DNA of 64,000 nucleotides from Pantoea agglomerans (GCF_021397715.1 NZ_CP090208.1:1-64000); one strand, 5' to 3'; shown: positions 25,836 to 35,271, counted from the stretch's first letter. The notes: a model not told the origin generated them from the sequence alone. Translations and numbers: made by a program.

Positions 25836-26417
25836 GTGCGTCTTTTCCATTTCAGCGATAGACCTGATATTACTCTATTCCACCCTCGGCCAATAAGGGT
25901 TCATGTCGACCGTCCTGCAGGACAGGAGTGGCTAAACGGGCCACTGATATGGGCTACGGATGAAGCGCACGAACTACTTTATCTTTTCCCCAGAGAGTGT
26001 CCGCGCATCGTGTTTTGGCCACTACCTGACACAACCAGTGTTGACCTTGAACAATGGATGGGCAGCCAGTCCCGTGCCACTGCAATTGCCTGTATTGAGC
26101 ATGAGTGGCTCTCACGCTTTCAAAGTGGAAAAGTTTACAGATATGAATTGCCTTTAGACGACTTTGAGCCAACTGGAGAGGTCGGTATGTGGGTAGCACG
26201 AACGATTGTGATCCCGACTGATTTGAAGGTGATCTCTAACCTGGATGCTGAACTTGCATTACGAAATATCACGCTTCGTGTAATGGAGAGGCTTACGCCA
26301 CTCAAAAGTATATGGCTGACATCACTTCACGCTAGCGGTATCAGATTGAGAAATGCACAAGATTGGGGCAAACCAGGTTGGATGCATTCGAAACCAGGTC
26401 GCCAGTTTGTTGTATAA
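25836..26417 (+). CDS. DUF6886 family protein
   Basis: 193 residues from a GTG preceded by CGGAG. The N-terminus LFHFSDRPDITLFHPRPIRV and GPLIWATDEAHELLYLFPRE match what I know of the DUF6886 family, as does the ECPRIVFW segment. No function is known. No signal peptide or membrane helix. Codon use and GC are slightly lower than in neighbours, and it is flanked by unrelated genes, so it may be a recent arrival. Confidence 0.75.
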   Translation: MRLFHFSDRPDITLFHPRPIRVHVDRPAGQEWLNGPLIWATDEAHELLYLFPRECPRIVFWPLPDTTSVDLEQWMGSQSRATAIACIEHEWLSRFQSGKVYRYELPLDDFEPTGEVGMWVARTIVIPTDLKVISNLDAELALRNITLRVMERLTPLKSIWLTSLHASGIRLRNAQDWGKPGWMHSKPGRQFVV

Positions 26418-26505
26418 ATTCATAACGGGATAAGTCAGGGCCATAAACAAACGTCAGGCTGCTATTCCTGGCGCGTATATTTACAAGCAAATGAAGTCAT
26501 TCATC

Positions 26506-27381
26506 TCATCGTCCTTTTCGTAATCCTGTAAGCATGGCCTGGGTCGCACCAGACGCCTTTCCGGAAGCTGAACAAACCAGCCCGAATTCACGGTGTATAG
26601 AAGGTGTCACGGGTACCACGCGCAGATTGCGTAATTCTTCAGGCAGGGCTGATTCAGGTACAAGGGCGACACCCATGCCTTCAGCGACCAGCTTACAGGC
26701 GCTGATCCAGTCCCGTACGGTCACGCGGATGTCAGTAAGGTGCAAACCCGCCTTTTCCATCAGGCTTTTTCCATTCACCGCACATCCGCCTGTCGCCAGA
26801 ATAAAGGGCTGGCCCGCCAGCTCCTCAAGCGTTATGCCATCAGCCCTGAGATGCCGTGCCTGCAGGTTACCGGCCTGCATGACCGCTACCCATGCATCCT
26901 GCCCTAAAACCACTTCTGCACGCCCCGGCACCGGGTTCATTACCACCCCCAGTTCAACCAGGTCTGCTGTAAGCCACTCCTCAACCTCCTCATCTGAGCC
27001 TTCCAGAATGACCACTTCAATGCCGGGATGCTGGCGCTTAAAGTCGCGCAGCAAACCGGGCAACCATGTCGACGTCACTGATGGAAAACTGGCCAGGCGA
27101 ATGCGCCCGCTGGTCAATCCCCGGCTCTTATCAGCCAGCTCGCGGATGGCATTCAGCCCCAACAGCATATTTCTCGCCTGTTCAATAACCTGCTCCCCCA
27201 GCTCGGTGACACTGATGTATCGGCGCTCACGCGTAAAAACCGGAAAACCCAGTGAAGCCTCCAGTTGAGCAATAGCCTGGCTGGCACCAGACTGCGTCAT
27301 TCCTATCTCCTCTGCCGCGCGTGAGAAGTTGCGGGCATCCGCCACGGCCACCAGTAAGCGCCAGTGCAAAAGATTCATCAT
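26506..27381 (-). CDS. LysR-family transcriptional regulator
   Basis: 291 residues with an N-terminal winged helix (LLVAVADARNFSRAAEEIGM, then TQSGASQAIAQLEASLGFPV) and a periplasmic-binding-type effector domain from about residue 90. It is divergent from the glutathione S-transferase gene, with 131 bp between, so gst is the likeliest target. ATGATG at the start makes the first codon ambiguous by one. Confidence 0.9.
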   Translation of the reverse strand: MMNLLHWRLLVAVADARNFSRAAEEIGMTQSGASQAIAQLEASLGFPVFTRERRYISVTELGEQVIEQARNMLLGLNAIRELADKSRGLTSGRIRLASFPSVTSTWLPGLLRDFKRQHPGIEVVILEGSDEEVEEWLTADLVELGVVMNPVPGRAEVVLGQDAWVAVMQAGNLQARHLRADGITLEELAGQPFILATGGCAVNGKSLMEKAGLHLTDIRVTVRDWISACKLVAEGMGVALVPESALPEELRNLRVVPVTPSIHREFGLVCSASGKASGATQAMLTGLRKGR

Positions 27382-27512
27382 GGTTATCAGTAGCTCAGCT
27401 AATAGTTGATTGCTTAATCATTAATTTTACAGCGGAAACGGCGTCAAATACAGTGAACAGAGGATCGCGCAGCAGATCGCGCGGCGGCTATGCACTTTAC
27501 AGGAAGACAACA

Positions 27513-28115
27513 ATGAAACTTTATTACGCCCCTGGCACCTGTTCTTTATCACCCCACATCGTGCTGCGCGAACTGGAGCTGGAGTTTGAACTGGTCAAAG
27601 TAGACAACAAAAGCAAGCTCACCGCTGACGGACGTGACTTCCGGCGCATTAACCCAAAAGGTTATGTCGCTGCACTTGAACTGGATGATGGGCAGATACT
27701 CACTGAAGGTCCGGCTATTGTGCAGTATCTCGCTGATCTAAAGCCGGAAAAGGATCTGGCTCCGCGAGCGGACAGTTGGGCCCGGGTGCGCCTGCAGGAA
27801 TGGCTTAACTTTATTACCAGTGAGATACACGCTGGCTCGGCCCCCCTGTTCAACCCTGCGTTGCCCGAAGACGTCAAAGCAATTTTTCGTGAGAAGTTAT
27901 TCCGGCAGTTCGATTACCTGGAGGTGACGCTCAGTGAAAAAAGTTATCTGACCGGGGCGTGCTTCAGCGTGGCGGATGCCTACCTTTTCACTGTGCTGGG
28001 CTGGTGTCAGTTTTTCGCCATCGAACTGAATCGCTGGCCTGCGTTGTCGGCATATATGGCAATGATCAGTGCCCGTCCCGCTGTGCAGGCTGCATTAATG
28101 GCTGAAGCATCTTAA
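27513..28115 (+). CDS. Glutathione S-transferase (GstA-like, beta class)
   Basis: 200 residues starting after AGGAAG. The N-terminal thioredoxin-like domain has YYAPGTCSLSPHIVLREL with the conserved Cys10 of beta-class enzymes, NPKGYVAALELDDGQILTEG with the cis-proline region, and the glutathione-binding EGPAIVQYLADL. The helical C-terminal domain contains FSVADAYLFTVLGWC. It closely follows E. coli GstA. It conjugates glutathione to electrophiles, likely under control of the divergent LysR protein. Confidence 0.88.
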   Translation: MKLYYAPGTCSLSPHIVLRELELEFELVKVDNKSKLTADGRDFRRINPKGYVAALELDDGQILTEGPAIVQYLADLKPEKDLAPRADSWARVRLQEWLNFITSEIHAGSAPLFNPALPEDVKAIFREKLFRQFDYLEVTLSEKSYLTGACFSVADAYLFTVLGWCQFFAIELNRWPALSAYMAMISARPAVQAALMAEAS

Positions 28116-28302
28116 TAATGAGCAAGTTTTCGCTTAGCGATTGCATGGACAAAAGAACGGGTCAATGATCAGCCCGCGAGGAGATCAAGCCAGACAACTA
28201 TCTCTGGACCGGGCAAGTTTCGGAACAGCAATTTTCCCCTTGCATACCACGCCCCTGTCAGTATCTAATATACGAAACATATACGATTCATATAAGGCTG
28301 AT

Positions 28303-28548
28303 ATGGGCATCGTTAAAATTTCCGATCTGATGCATGAGAATCTGCGGATCGCCAGCCAGGCGATGAGTCGATCGATCAATGCACAGGCAGAGCACTGGCT
28401 AAAGCTGGGGATGCTGGCTGAGTTCTATCCGCAACTGACCCAGCATCAACTGGCGCAGATGCTGGTTCGACTGGAACTGGAAGGCAGTGCAGATATCCGA
28501 CATTTATTTCATCAAGAAAGGCTCACTTCACAAGGAGATGTGTCATGA
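28303..28548 (+). CDS. ParD-like protein
   Basis: 81 residues starting at the ATG preceded by AAGG. MGIVKISDLMHENLRIASQAM followed by SRSINAQAEHWLKLGMLAEF matches the ParD-like family, a ribbon-helix-helix-type DNA-binding protein related to antitoxins. No ParE-like toxin adjoins. Its stop overlaps the start of the methionine aminopeptidase gene (ATGA at 28545-28548), so the two are translationally coupled. Confidence 0.8.
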   Translation: MGIVKISDLMHENLRIASQAMSRSINAQAEHWLKLGMLAEFYPQLTQHQLAQMLVRLELEGSADIRHLFHQERLTSQGDVS

Positions 28549-29330
28549 ACAGCGTTAAAATTCATACAGCGGCTGAAATTGAGAAGGCGCGAGCGGCCGG
28601 CCATGCCGCAGCCCAGGTGCTGGCAATGATTACCCCGCACGTACGGCCCGGGATCACCACTGAAGAGCTTGATGATATCTGCCACGACTATATTGTGAAT
28701 GAGCTGAAAGTGGTTCCGGCTAACATCGGTTACCACGGTTATACCCGCACCACCTGTACCTCGGTGAACCATGTGGTTTGTCACGGTATTCCTGCCAGCA
28801 AGAAGCTGAAGGATGGCGATATTGTGAATATTGATGTGGCGATCATCAAAGACGGCTGGTACGGCGATACCAGCCGGATGTATTTCGTCGGTACGCCGTC
28901 AGTACGCGCTAAGCGCCTGGTGGATATCACCTATCAGTCGATGGTGGCCGGCATTAAAACGGTCCGTCCTGGCGCGACGCTGGGCGACATTGGTGCGGCC
29001 ATTCAGCGTGTGGCGGAATCGGCAGGTTTTTCGGTGGTGCGCGAATATTGTGGTCACGGTGTGGGCGAAATCTACCATACCGATCCGCAGGTGCTGCATT
29101 ACGGTACGCCAGGTGAAGGTATGCCGCTTAAAGCCGGTATGATATTCACCATCGAGCCGATGATTAATGCCGGCAAAGCGGGCACCAGCGTACTGTCTGA
29201 TGGTTGGACGGTGGTGACGAAAGATCGATCTCTTTCAGCGCAATGGGAACATACCGTGGCGGTCACTGAAGAGGGATTTGATTTGTTAACGCCGTGGCCG
29301 GAAGGCACCGGCGAATATGCGCCCATCTGA
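28545..29330 (+). CDS. map: Type I methionine aminopeptidase (second paralogue type)
   Basis: 261 residues, the full length of the type I enzyme that removes initiator methionine. Metal ligands are at the E. coli positions: Asp97 and Asp108 (NIDVAIIKDGWYGDTSR), His171 (YCGHGVGEIYH), Glu204 (FTIEPMI) and Glu235 (QWEHTVAV). The housekeeping map normally precedes rpsB-linked loci, so this copy, coupled to a ParD-like gene, is likely an accessory paralogue. It ends at a strong bidirectional terminator. Confidence 0.92.
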   Translation: MNSVKIHTAAEIEKARAAGHAAAQVLAMITPHVRPGITTEELDDICHDYIVNELKVVPANIGYHGYTRTTCTSVNHVVCHGIPASKKLKDGDIVNIDVAIIKDGWYGDTSRMYFVGTPSVRAKRLVDITYQSMVAGIKTVRPGATLGDIGAAIQRVAESAGFSVVREYCGHGVGEIYHTDPQVLHYGTPGEGMPLKAGMIFTIEPMINAGKAGTSVLSDGWTVVTKDRSLSAQWEHTVAVTEEGFDLLTPWPEGTGEYAPI

Positions 29331-29335
29331 GCCTG

Positions 29336-29358
29336 AAGCCTGAGGTGACCTCAGGCTT
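29336..29358. terminator. Bidirectional terminator between map and DUF3811 gene
   Basis: AAGCCTGAGGT-G-ACCTCAGGCTT, an 11-bp palindrome between converging genes, followed by CCTTTTT on the plus strand. Confidence 0.85.
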
Positions 29359-29381
29359 ACCCTTTTTACGCGCAATGAGGA

Positions 29382-29690
29382 TTATCTGCGGCCTTTTACC
29401 ACTGAAGCTGCCCAGTTGAAATCACTCACTTCGCTGGCCGCCAGTGATGACGGTTTCTTTCTGCGCACGGGCTTTTTCTTATCCTTCTCTGCCTGCGCTT
29501 TCTCTTTTTCCAGCTTGCTCGACATAATCAGCTGTCGGGCTTCTGTATTGAATTCTTTCTCTTTTTTGCTATCCGGCTCTTTACCGGTCCGTTGGCGATA
29601 TTTCTGCACCAGCCCATTGAACGTTTCCTCTACAGCCAGTCGTTCATCAGCGTTGAACTGATCAATCGAGATCATCTTTTTGTCGTTCAT
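29382..29690 (-). CDS. DUF3811 (YjbD-like) protein
   Basis: 102 residues, lysine/glutamate-rich and helical. The C-terminus SDFNWAASVVKGRR corresponds to the FSWSAN...GRR ending of E. coli YjbD, and EPDSKKEKEFNTEARQLIM matches the middle of that family. It contains a basic stretch (EKDKKKPVRRKKP). Function unknown. ATG at 29690 preferred over an in-frame start 11 codons earlier. Confidence 0.72.
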   Translation of the reverse strand: MNDKKMISIDQFNADERLAVEETFNGLVQKYRQRTGKEPDSKKEKEFNTEARQLIMSSKLEKEKAQAEKDKKKPVRRKKPSSLAASEVSDFNWAASVVKGRR

Positions 29691-29909
29691 AGCATCGTGT
29701 CCAGTGGTGAATTCACCGGCCAAGTGTACCGCATCTGAAGTGGGTACAGGTGGCTGAATCGCATTTATCCGCTAACACGCGCCTTCAGCAGCAGTCAGGT
29801 GCAAAAATGCGGACTTTGTCCCTGTTGAAATTAAGGATATCTCTTAATATAAAACTCATCTTTATCAGGTTTAATAGCAGTGACCACGTATTGCCGGGGA
29901 GCTGAAGCT

Positions 29910-30131
29910 ATGGCAAAAGAGAACGATCGACTGTCGCAGGCGCTGTTGCGACGACATGGCATTGGCGTCAAACAGAAGCGCATTCATTTTCGCGGCAAAG
30001 ATTTGCTGTTTCAGCTGCACAACGCCCATTACGAGGTGTTCAACGGCAGCCAGTGCATCGCAACACTTGATACTAACAACATCAATGATGCGATTAAGCA
30101 GTTCAAATTACGTAGTTCGCAGGCGGAGTAG
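29910..30131 (+). CDS. Small protein of unknown function (73 aa)
   Basis: ATG at 29910 with GGAG ten bases upstream; an in-frame GTG ten codons earlier is less likely. Basic, cytoplasmic-looking: LSQALLRRHGIGVKQKRIHF, then RGKDLLFQLHNAHYEVFNG and CIATLDTNNINDAIKQF. The pattern suggests a small alpha/beta domain. Not recognised. Confidence 0.6.
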   Translation: MAKENDRLSQALLRRHGIGVKQKRIHFRGKDLLFQLHNAHYEVFNGSQCIATLDTNNINDAIKQFKLRSSQAE

Positions 30132-30320
30132 CGCTAGCGGGTGATTTACAGGGCGATCTGCCGACTGCGACCGGGTTCACGTCAGCGTTCTACACCACGT
30201 AAATGCCCCTATCGCTATGCGGCCGATGGGATGTCGTCGAATGCGCGGTTTAAGAAGTTTCTGTTCTTTCAGTCGAGGCTGATTAGAATAACCGGACATC
30301 CTTTCAGACACAGGTATCCG

Positions 30321-31031
30321 ATGAAAATCACTATCCACAAAGAAGATGAGCAGTTCATGAGCAACTTCTTTGCTGCGCCCTGCCACGCTGTAGAAACAGA
30401 CTCGCCGCAGGCTGCGCAAATTCAACAGTCGCTGCAACTGGCCGTTCAACAAAAAAACATCGAAGCCGAGGGTGACTGGAAGCGTACGCTGACTTTTCTG
30501 CTGCTGTTTATTTTTCTTTATGCGGCGCTGGGTGCCTCGTTAACGCTGGATCTCAGCAGCAGCACCGGCAGTCATAAAAGCATTACCTATGCGCTGGAAG
30601 CGATTCCGGTGCTGATCGCCTTTTCCGGCTTCTTCATTTCGATCCTGTTTGTATTTCTGACCCGCGCCAGCGCGCGCAAACAACGTAACTGGGAAAATAC
30701 CATACGGGTGCTGGAGAAATATTCCATCGGCAACCTGTTTAAGGTGACCCATACTCAGGGCGCCGGCACCAGCAACTACTCGGTCGCTAACCTGACAATC
30801 TCCCTGGCGCTGTTTATTTGTCTGACCTGGCTGGTGATTTATAACTATCTCACCTTTACCACCAGTGGCGTGTTTGGCAGTGTGATCTCATTATTTATCA
30901 GCACTATGGTTTATGTGATTCTGGACATTCAGCTGCTCAAACCGTTCAGCCATGTCGCAGAACATGATGAAGCTGATAACGAGGATGCGGAGAAGAATCA
31001 GGCGATAAAAGAGCATAAATCCGACGAGTAA
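30321..31031 (+). CDS. Inner-membrane protein of unknown function (four helices)
   Basis: 236 residues from an ATG preceded by AGGT. A cytoplasmic-looking start is followed by membrane helices at about 55-75 (TFLLLFIFLYAALGASL), 90-115 (YALEAIPVLIAFSGFFISIL), 155-175 and 180-205, then an acidic tail (EHDEADNEDAEKN). The paired-helix arrangement and charged tail recur in small uncharacterised enterobacterial proteins; I cannot name it. It ends in a terminator. Confidence 0.65.
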   Translation: MKITIHKEDEQFMSNFFAAPCHAVETDSPQAAQIQQSLQLAVQQKNIEAEGDWKRTLTFLLLFIFLYAALGASLTLDLSSSTGSHKSITYALEAIPVLIAFSGFFISILFVFLTRASARKQRNWENTIRVLEKYSIGNLFKVTHTQGAGTSNYSVANLTISLALFICLTWLVIYNYLTFTTSGVFGSVISLFISTMVYVILDIQLLKPFSHVAEHDEADNEDAEKNQAIKEHKSDE

Positions 31032-31057
31032 CTTTCCCTGATGCAGCCTCACTACAG

Positions 31058-31092
31058 GCTATCCGGCACCTTAGTCGGGTAGCTTTTTTTTT
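31058..31092 (+). terminator. Intrinsic terminator of the membrane protein gene
   Basis: GCTATCCG-GCACCTTAGT-CGGGTAGC followed by a run of nine T residues. Confidence 0.88.
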
Positions 31093-31292
31093 TGCCTGGC
31101 GGCGGGTGATTAGAGCACAAGGGTTATATTGGATTCTGTCAGAAAGAAGATTGCACTGAAGTCAGATGAGTTGTTATCTAATCGAGTAAAAAGTATGTTG
31201 TAACTATATTAGCTGTGCATTCATCACCTCTTACCGTCTTTCTTTCCGCGAGTCTCACCTGTGATCAACTGCGCGAGCCCAATATCCGATTG

Positions 31293-31322
31293 TTCACGGC
31301 CTGCCCTACCGCAGGCCGTGAA
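31293..31322 (-). terminator. Hairpin after the alcohol dehydrogenase gene
   Basis: TTCACGGCCTGC-CCTACC-GCAGGCCGTGAA, a 12-bp perfect stem five bases past the stop on the minus strand; only a weak T tract follows. Confidence 0.65.
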
Positions 31323-31326
31323 ACCT

Positions 31327-32376
31327 TTACCAGCCGGTTTTCTGCATATCAATCACAAAGCGGTATTTCACATCGCTGGTCAGCATCCGCGCGAAAGCTG
31401 TTTCAATCTCTTCGCCCGTGATCATTTCAACATCGGCTGTAATGTTGTGCTGACCGCAGAAATCGAGCATCTGCTGCGTCTCTTTTATACTGCCGATTGA
31501 GGTGCCGCTGATGCTGAGACGGCGAAACACCATTGGCGTTACGTTCGGTGATGGATGCGGTTGATCGGGAATACCGACCAGTACCAGCTGGCCGTTGGTC
31601 TTTAACGTCGCAAGGTAAGGATCAAGGTCATGAGGTGCTGCCACACAATCCAGAATAATATCGAGTGAAGTCTGACACGCCGCCATTTGTCCGGCATCGC
31701 GTGAAACCACTACCCGATGTGCACCGAGCCGCCGCGCATCGGCGCCTTTTTCTGGCGATGTGGTAAACAGCGTGACTTCGGCACCCAGCGCACTGGCCAG
31801 CTTAACCGCCATGTGCCCCAACCCACCCAGACCGACTACGCCAACTTTGTCGCCGGCTTTAACATTGAAATGGTGCAGCGGAGACCAGACGGTCACGCCC
31901 GCGCAGAGTAACGGCGCTACGGCATTCAGTGGCAGGTTATCCGGGATCGAGACCACAAAATTCTGGTCAGCAATCACCTGATCCGCATAGCCGCCATAGG
32001 TGTTGCCACCGGTATATTTATCAGTGCCGTTATAGGTCGGCGTGAAGCCGGTTTCGCAATATTGCTCTTCCTGCTGATGACAAAAATGACACTCACCGCA
32101 GGCGTCCACCATGACCCCGACACCGACAGTCTGACCCACTGCATAACGTGTGACGTTGTCACCTACTGCCGCCACCCGGCCAACTATTTCATGACCCGGA
32201 ACTAAAGGATAACGGCTGACGCCCCATTCATTGCGCGCCATGTGCAGGTCTGAGTGACAGACGCCACAGTAAAGCACATTAATTCTGACGTCATCCGGCT
32301 GCAGATCGCGTAGCTCAACCTGCCCCGTGTGTAATGGTTGAGTTGCCTGTGATGCAACCAGCGCATGAATTTTCAT
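31327..32376 (-). CDS. Zinc-dependent NAD(P) alcohol dehydrogenase (YahK/cinnamyl alcohol dehydrogenase type)
   Basis: 349 residues; GAGGCGACAG precedes the ATG at 32376. Catalytic zinc site YCGVCHSDLHMARNEWG and VPGHEIVGRV; structural zinc cysteines in DACGECHFCHQQEEQYC; coenzyme motif GVVGLGGLGHMAVKLA. This layout is that of E. coli YahK and plant cinnamyl alcohol dehydrogenases, which reduce broad aldehydes with NADPH. It is divergent from an HxlR regulator with direct and inverted repeats in the gap, so it is probably aldehyde- or redox-induced. Confidence 0.9.
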   Translation of the reverse strand: MKIHALVASQATQPLHTGQVELRDLQPDDVRINVLYCGVCHSDLHMARNEWGVSRYPLVPGHEIVGRVAAVGDNVTRYAVGQTVGVGVMVDACGECHFCHQQEEQYCETGFTPTYNGTDKYTGGNTYGGYADQVIADQNFVVSIPDNLPLNAVAPLLCAGVTVWSPLHHFNVKAGDKVGVVGLGGLGHMAVKLASALGAEVTLFTTSPEKGADARRLGAHRVVVSRDAGQMAACQTSLDIILDCVAAPHDLDPYLATLKTNGQLVLVGIPDQPHPSPNVTPMVFRRLSISGTSIGSIKETQQMLDFCGQHNITADVEMITGEEIETAFARMLTSDVKYRFVIDMQKTGW

Positions 32377-32440
32377 CTGTCGCCTCTTTGTAATGGTTGG
32401 GAACGAAAGCGGCACACTATAGACATCAGGTATTCATTTT

Positions 32441-32464
32441 GGTAGTAGTTACCATTTGGTTACC
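32441..32464. promoter_or_regulatory. Candidate HxlR operator between adh and its regulator
   Basis: GGTAGTAGTTACC (32441-32453) followed by GGTTACC (32458-32464): inverted and direct copies of GTTACC. They overlap the expected -35 area of the adh promoter, whose -10 may be TATAGT near plus 32418. Assignment to the HxlR protein is inference from position. Confidence 0.45.
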
Positions 32465-32483
32465 ATCAAAGGAACAACGTTTT

Positions 32484-32876
32484 ATGCCGGTATGGGTTGA
32501 AGGAAAGCTCTGCTTCTATGCAGATTCACCGCCGCGGCGGCTGCTGGAATTGTTTGCCGTCAAATGGAGCACCATGGTGCTCCATGCGCTGTATCACTGG
32601 CCGGACAACCGCGCGCGTACCGGTGAGCTGGAGCGGAGTTTGCAGGGCATTTCAAAGAAGATGCTGATTCAGACGCTACGGGAACTGGAGCAGCGCGGGC
32701 TGGTTGCGCGTGAAGTGCATCAGGTGGTACCACCCAAAGTGGAATACAGCCTGACCGCACTGGGCCAGCGCTTTGCCGAACCGATTGAACAGATGTATCA
32801 GTGGGGTCTGGAGAATCAGGCGGCGCTGGATGAGATGGAACGCCATGCGCGTAATAAGCAGGATGTTACGGGGTGA
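32484..32876 (+). CDS. HxlR-family winged-helix regulator
   Basis: 130 residues. RRLLELFAVKWSTMVLHALY, GELERSLQGISKKMLIQTLR and ELEQRGLVAREVHQVVPPKV form the HxlR winged helix, a family that often senses aldehydes or quinones through a conserved cysteine (Cys10 in KLCFYADSP is a candidate). It is divergent from the YahK-type dehydrogenase gene, its likely target. Confidence 0.88.
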   Translation: MPVWVEGKLCFYADSPPRRLLELFAVKWSTMVLHALYHWPDNRARTGELERSLQGISKKMLIQTLRELEQRGLVAREVHQVVPPKVEYSLTALGQRFAEPIEQMYQWGLENQAALDEMERHARNKQDVTG

Positions 32877-32931
32877 CGATCGCTTCGTCACCCGTGGCGA
32901 TAATGTCGCTTTTCAGCAATGCCGGCGAAAC

Positions 32932-33753
32932 TCAGTCGAACGGAAATTCGCGAGCCAGCAGCCGGGAGATGACATTCAGCGCGCCTTCATCATTGTTGCT
33001 CTGCGTCTGGTAGCGCGCTACAGCTGCCACAGCGTCAACCGCATTGGCCATTGAAAAACTGAAGCAGGCCTGTCGCAGCATCTCTATATCATTGGCGCTG
33101 TCGCCAATCGCCAGCACTTCACAGTCGCTGATGCCCCATTTTTCCTGCAGCAGTGCGATGCCGTGCGCCTTGTGGCAACCAGGAATGATCAGGTCGATGA
33201 AGCCAAAGCCACTGGAGACCGGATGCATGATGTTCTCCAGCTCGCCCAGCTTGTCGTGCAGTCGTTGCAGTAAGGCGTCCACGCCTTCATGCGCCAGGTT
33301 AAGCGAAAATTTGAAAATGGTGTCATCGATATCATACAAATCGTCACGCTTTTCCAGCCGGTGGTAATGATTCGCCAGCATCGCCAGCACCTCATCAGAC
33401 GCGGAGGAGTGCACATAAGCGCCGTTACGTCCGCACACCACCACCGCGATATCGGGCTCATGCGCCAGAATATCGAGGATCTGATGGACTTTCTCTTTGG
33501 CTAACTCGCCGCAAAAAATTTCTTCATTGCAGTCCGAAACCCACGCACCGTTTTCCGCTACAAAGGCAATCTCATCTTTTATGTCAGGGAAATAGCGCTG
33601 TAGCTGATAATACTGATTTCCACTCGCGACCACGAAACGGATGCCCTTCTGCTTCAGCAGCGCATACTGACGTGCGAACCGCTGGACGTTGTACTGTTTG
33701 TTGTCATCCAGAAAGGTGCCATCCATATCCACCGCAATCATCTTAACCGCCAT
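32932..33753 (-). CDS. ybiV: Cof-type HAD sugar phosphatase (YbiV)
   Basis: 273 residues from the ATG at 33753 (an upstream ATG adds 19 residues with no family match). HAD motif I is at Asp9-Asp11 (AVDMDGTFLDD), motif II in FVVASGNQYYQL, motif III/IV in EVLAIGDSANDIEML. Segments FVAENGAWV, IFKFSLNL and SSGFGFIDLIIPGCHKAHGI follow E. coli YbiV (sugar-phosphate and FMN phosphatase). It is divergent from ybiU, the same pair as in E. coli. Confidence 0.9.
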   Translation of the reverse strand: MAVKMIAVDMDGTFLDDNKQYNVQRFARQYALLKQKGIRFVVASGNQYYQLQRYFPDIKDEIAFVAENGAWVSDCNEEIFCGELAKEKVHQILDILAHEPDIAVVVCGRNGAYVHSSASDEVLAMLANHYHRLEKRDDLYDIDDTIFKFSLNLAHEGVDALLQRLHDKLGELENIMHPVSSGFGFIDLIIPGCHKAHGIALLQEKWGISDCEVLAIGDSANDIEMLRQACFSFSMANAVDAVAAVARYQTQSNNDEGALNVISRLLAREFPFD

Positions 33754-34008
33754 CTCGCCTGCCCCTTTACCTGCGCCGTCATTTCCTTTCGGCTGATTGA
33801 TTTGATTCATAAAGCTTACTCGCTGTGTGGATTATTGAGAATGCTAATAGTGAGTTTGTTAACGGCTTTCAGAGCGTTCCGGTAGGGAACTTGTGTTACA
33901 GCGCACGTTTTTTATGGTTACAACGATGTTAATCTCAGTCGTAATTTACGAATGAAGGTTAATTAATTTTCATCCGTAACTCAACCCTGACACGTTAAGG
34001 AGCATGAG

Positions 34009-35271
34009 ATGACAACGAATTTCCGGGCTACACCGCTTCCTGCCGACGTTAAAGCGGCAATCCGACAGATGAAACAGCAGTTACGCAGCCAGATTGGTGA
34101 TGTCGAGGCGTTGTTCCGCCAGGTGTGCGAAAGAATCGAAGCGGCCATTGGCGAGGCAAAAGCGGAGGAACAGCGAACAGGTAGCGCCTGGCCCGTTGTA
34201 CCGATGCAGGCCATCGCCGAAGGACGGGTTTCAGATGAAACCCGGGCGCTGATAAAACGCCGCGGCTGCGTAGTCATCAAACAACATTTTTCCCGCGATC
34301 AGGCACTGGCGTGGGATAAGTCGATGCTCGACTACCTGGAACTGAATCACTTTGATCAGCAGTATCGTGGTCCCGGCGATAATTTCTTTGGCAGTCTTGA
34401 GGCGTCACGGCCGGAAATTTATCCGATTTACTGGTCACAGGCGCAGATGCAGGCGCGTCAAAGTGATGCCATGACGCAGGCACAATCCTTTCTTAATCGC
34501 CTGTGGACCTTCGACTCACAGGGAAAACAGTGGTTCGATCCCGATGTCAGCGTGATCTATCCCGATCGAATCCGTCGTCGACTGCCAGGTACCACCTCAA
34601 AAGGATTAGGTGCGCATACCGACTCCGGCGCGCTTGAACGCTGGCTGCTGCCCGCTTATCAGCAGGTGTTTGGCAAACTTTTTAGCGGTGATTTCGACGC
34701 CTACGATCCGTGGGATGCCGCGCATCGCACCGAAGTGGATGAATATGATGTGCCCGACACCACCAAATGCTCGGTATTCCGCACCTTTCAGGGCTGGACC
34801 GCCCTGTCAGATATGATTCCAGGCCAGGGCTTGTTGCATGTGGTGCCGGTACCGGAAGCGATGGCCTATGTTCTGCTGCGTCCACTGTTAGCCGATGTGC
34901 CGGACGACGAGCTGTGCGGCGTAGAACCGGGTCGGGTATTACCGATTAATGAGAAATGGCATCCTCATCTGATTGCCGGACTCAGTTCCATCCCGGCTTT
35001 AGAAGCGGGCGATTCCGTCTGGTGGCATTGCGATGTGATTCATGCGGTGGCACCGGTAGAGAATCAGCAGGGCTGGGGCAACGTGATGTACATTCCGGCC
35101 GCGCCGATGTGCGATAAGAATCGCGCTTATGCCCGCCGGGTAGCCCAGGCGCTGGAACAGGGTCGTTCGCCCGCTGATTTCCCGCCTGAAGATTATGAAA
35201 CAAACTGGCAGCAGCGTTTTACGCTGGCCGATCTGAATCAGAATGGTCGCCGGGCGCTGGATTTAGCCTGA
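34009..35271 (+). CDS. ybiU: DUF1479 protein YbiU, Fe(II)/2-oxoglutarate-oxygenase fold
   Basis: 420 residues. His203 and Asp205 in GLGAHTDSGALERW with distal His345 in CDVIHAVAPV give a plausible iron facial triad of the cupin-type dioxygenases. The rest (IKRRGCVVIKQHFSRDQALA, FDPDVSVIYPDR, MYIPAAPMCDKN) fits the YbiU/DUF1479 family. The reaction is unknown. A GGAGCATGAG site precedes the ATG; a terminator follows. Confidence 0.88.
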   Translation: MTTNFRATPLPADVKAAIRQMKQQLRSQIGDVEALFRQVCERIEAAIGEAKAEEQRTGSAWPVVPMQAIAEGRVSDETRALIKRRGCVVIKQHFSRDQALAWDKSMLDYLELNHFDQQYRGPGDNFFGSLEASRPEIYPIYWSQAQMQARQSDAMTQAQSFLNRLWTFDSQGKQWFDPDVSVIYPDRIRRRLPGTTSKGLGAHTDSGALERWLLPAYQQVFGKLFSGDFDAYDPWDAAHRTEVDEYDVPDTTKCSVFRTFQGWTALSDMIPGQGLLHVVPVPEAMAYVLLRPLLADVPDDELCGVEPGRVLPINEKWHPHLIAGLSSIPALEAGDSVWWHCDVIHAVAPVENQQGWGNVMYIPAAPMCDKNRAYARRVAQALEQGRSPADFPPEDYETNWQQRFTLADLNQNGRRALDLA

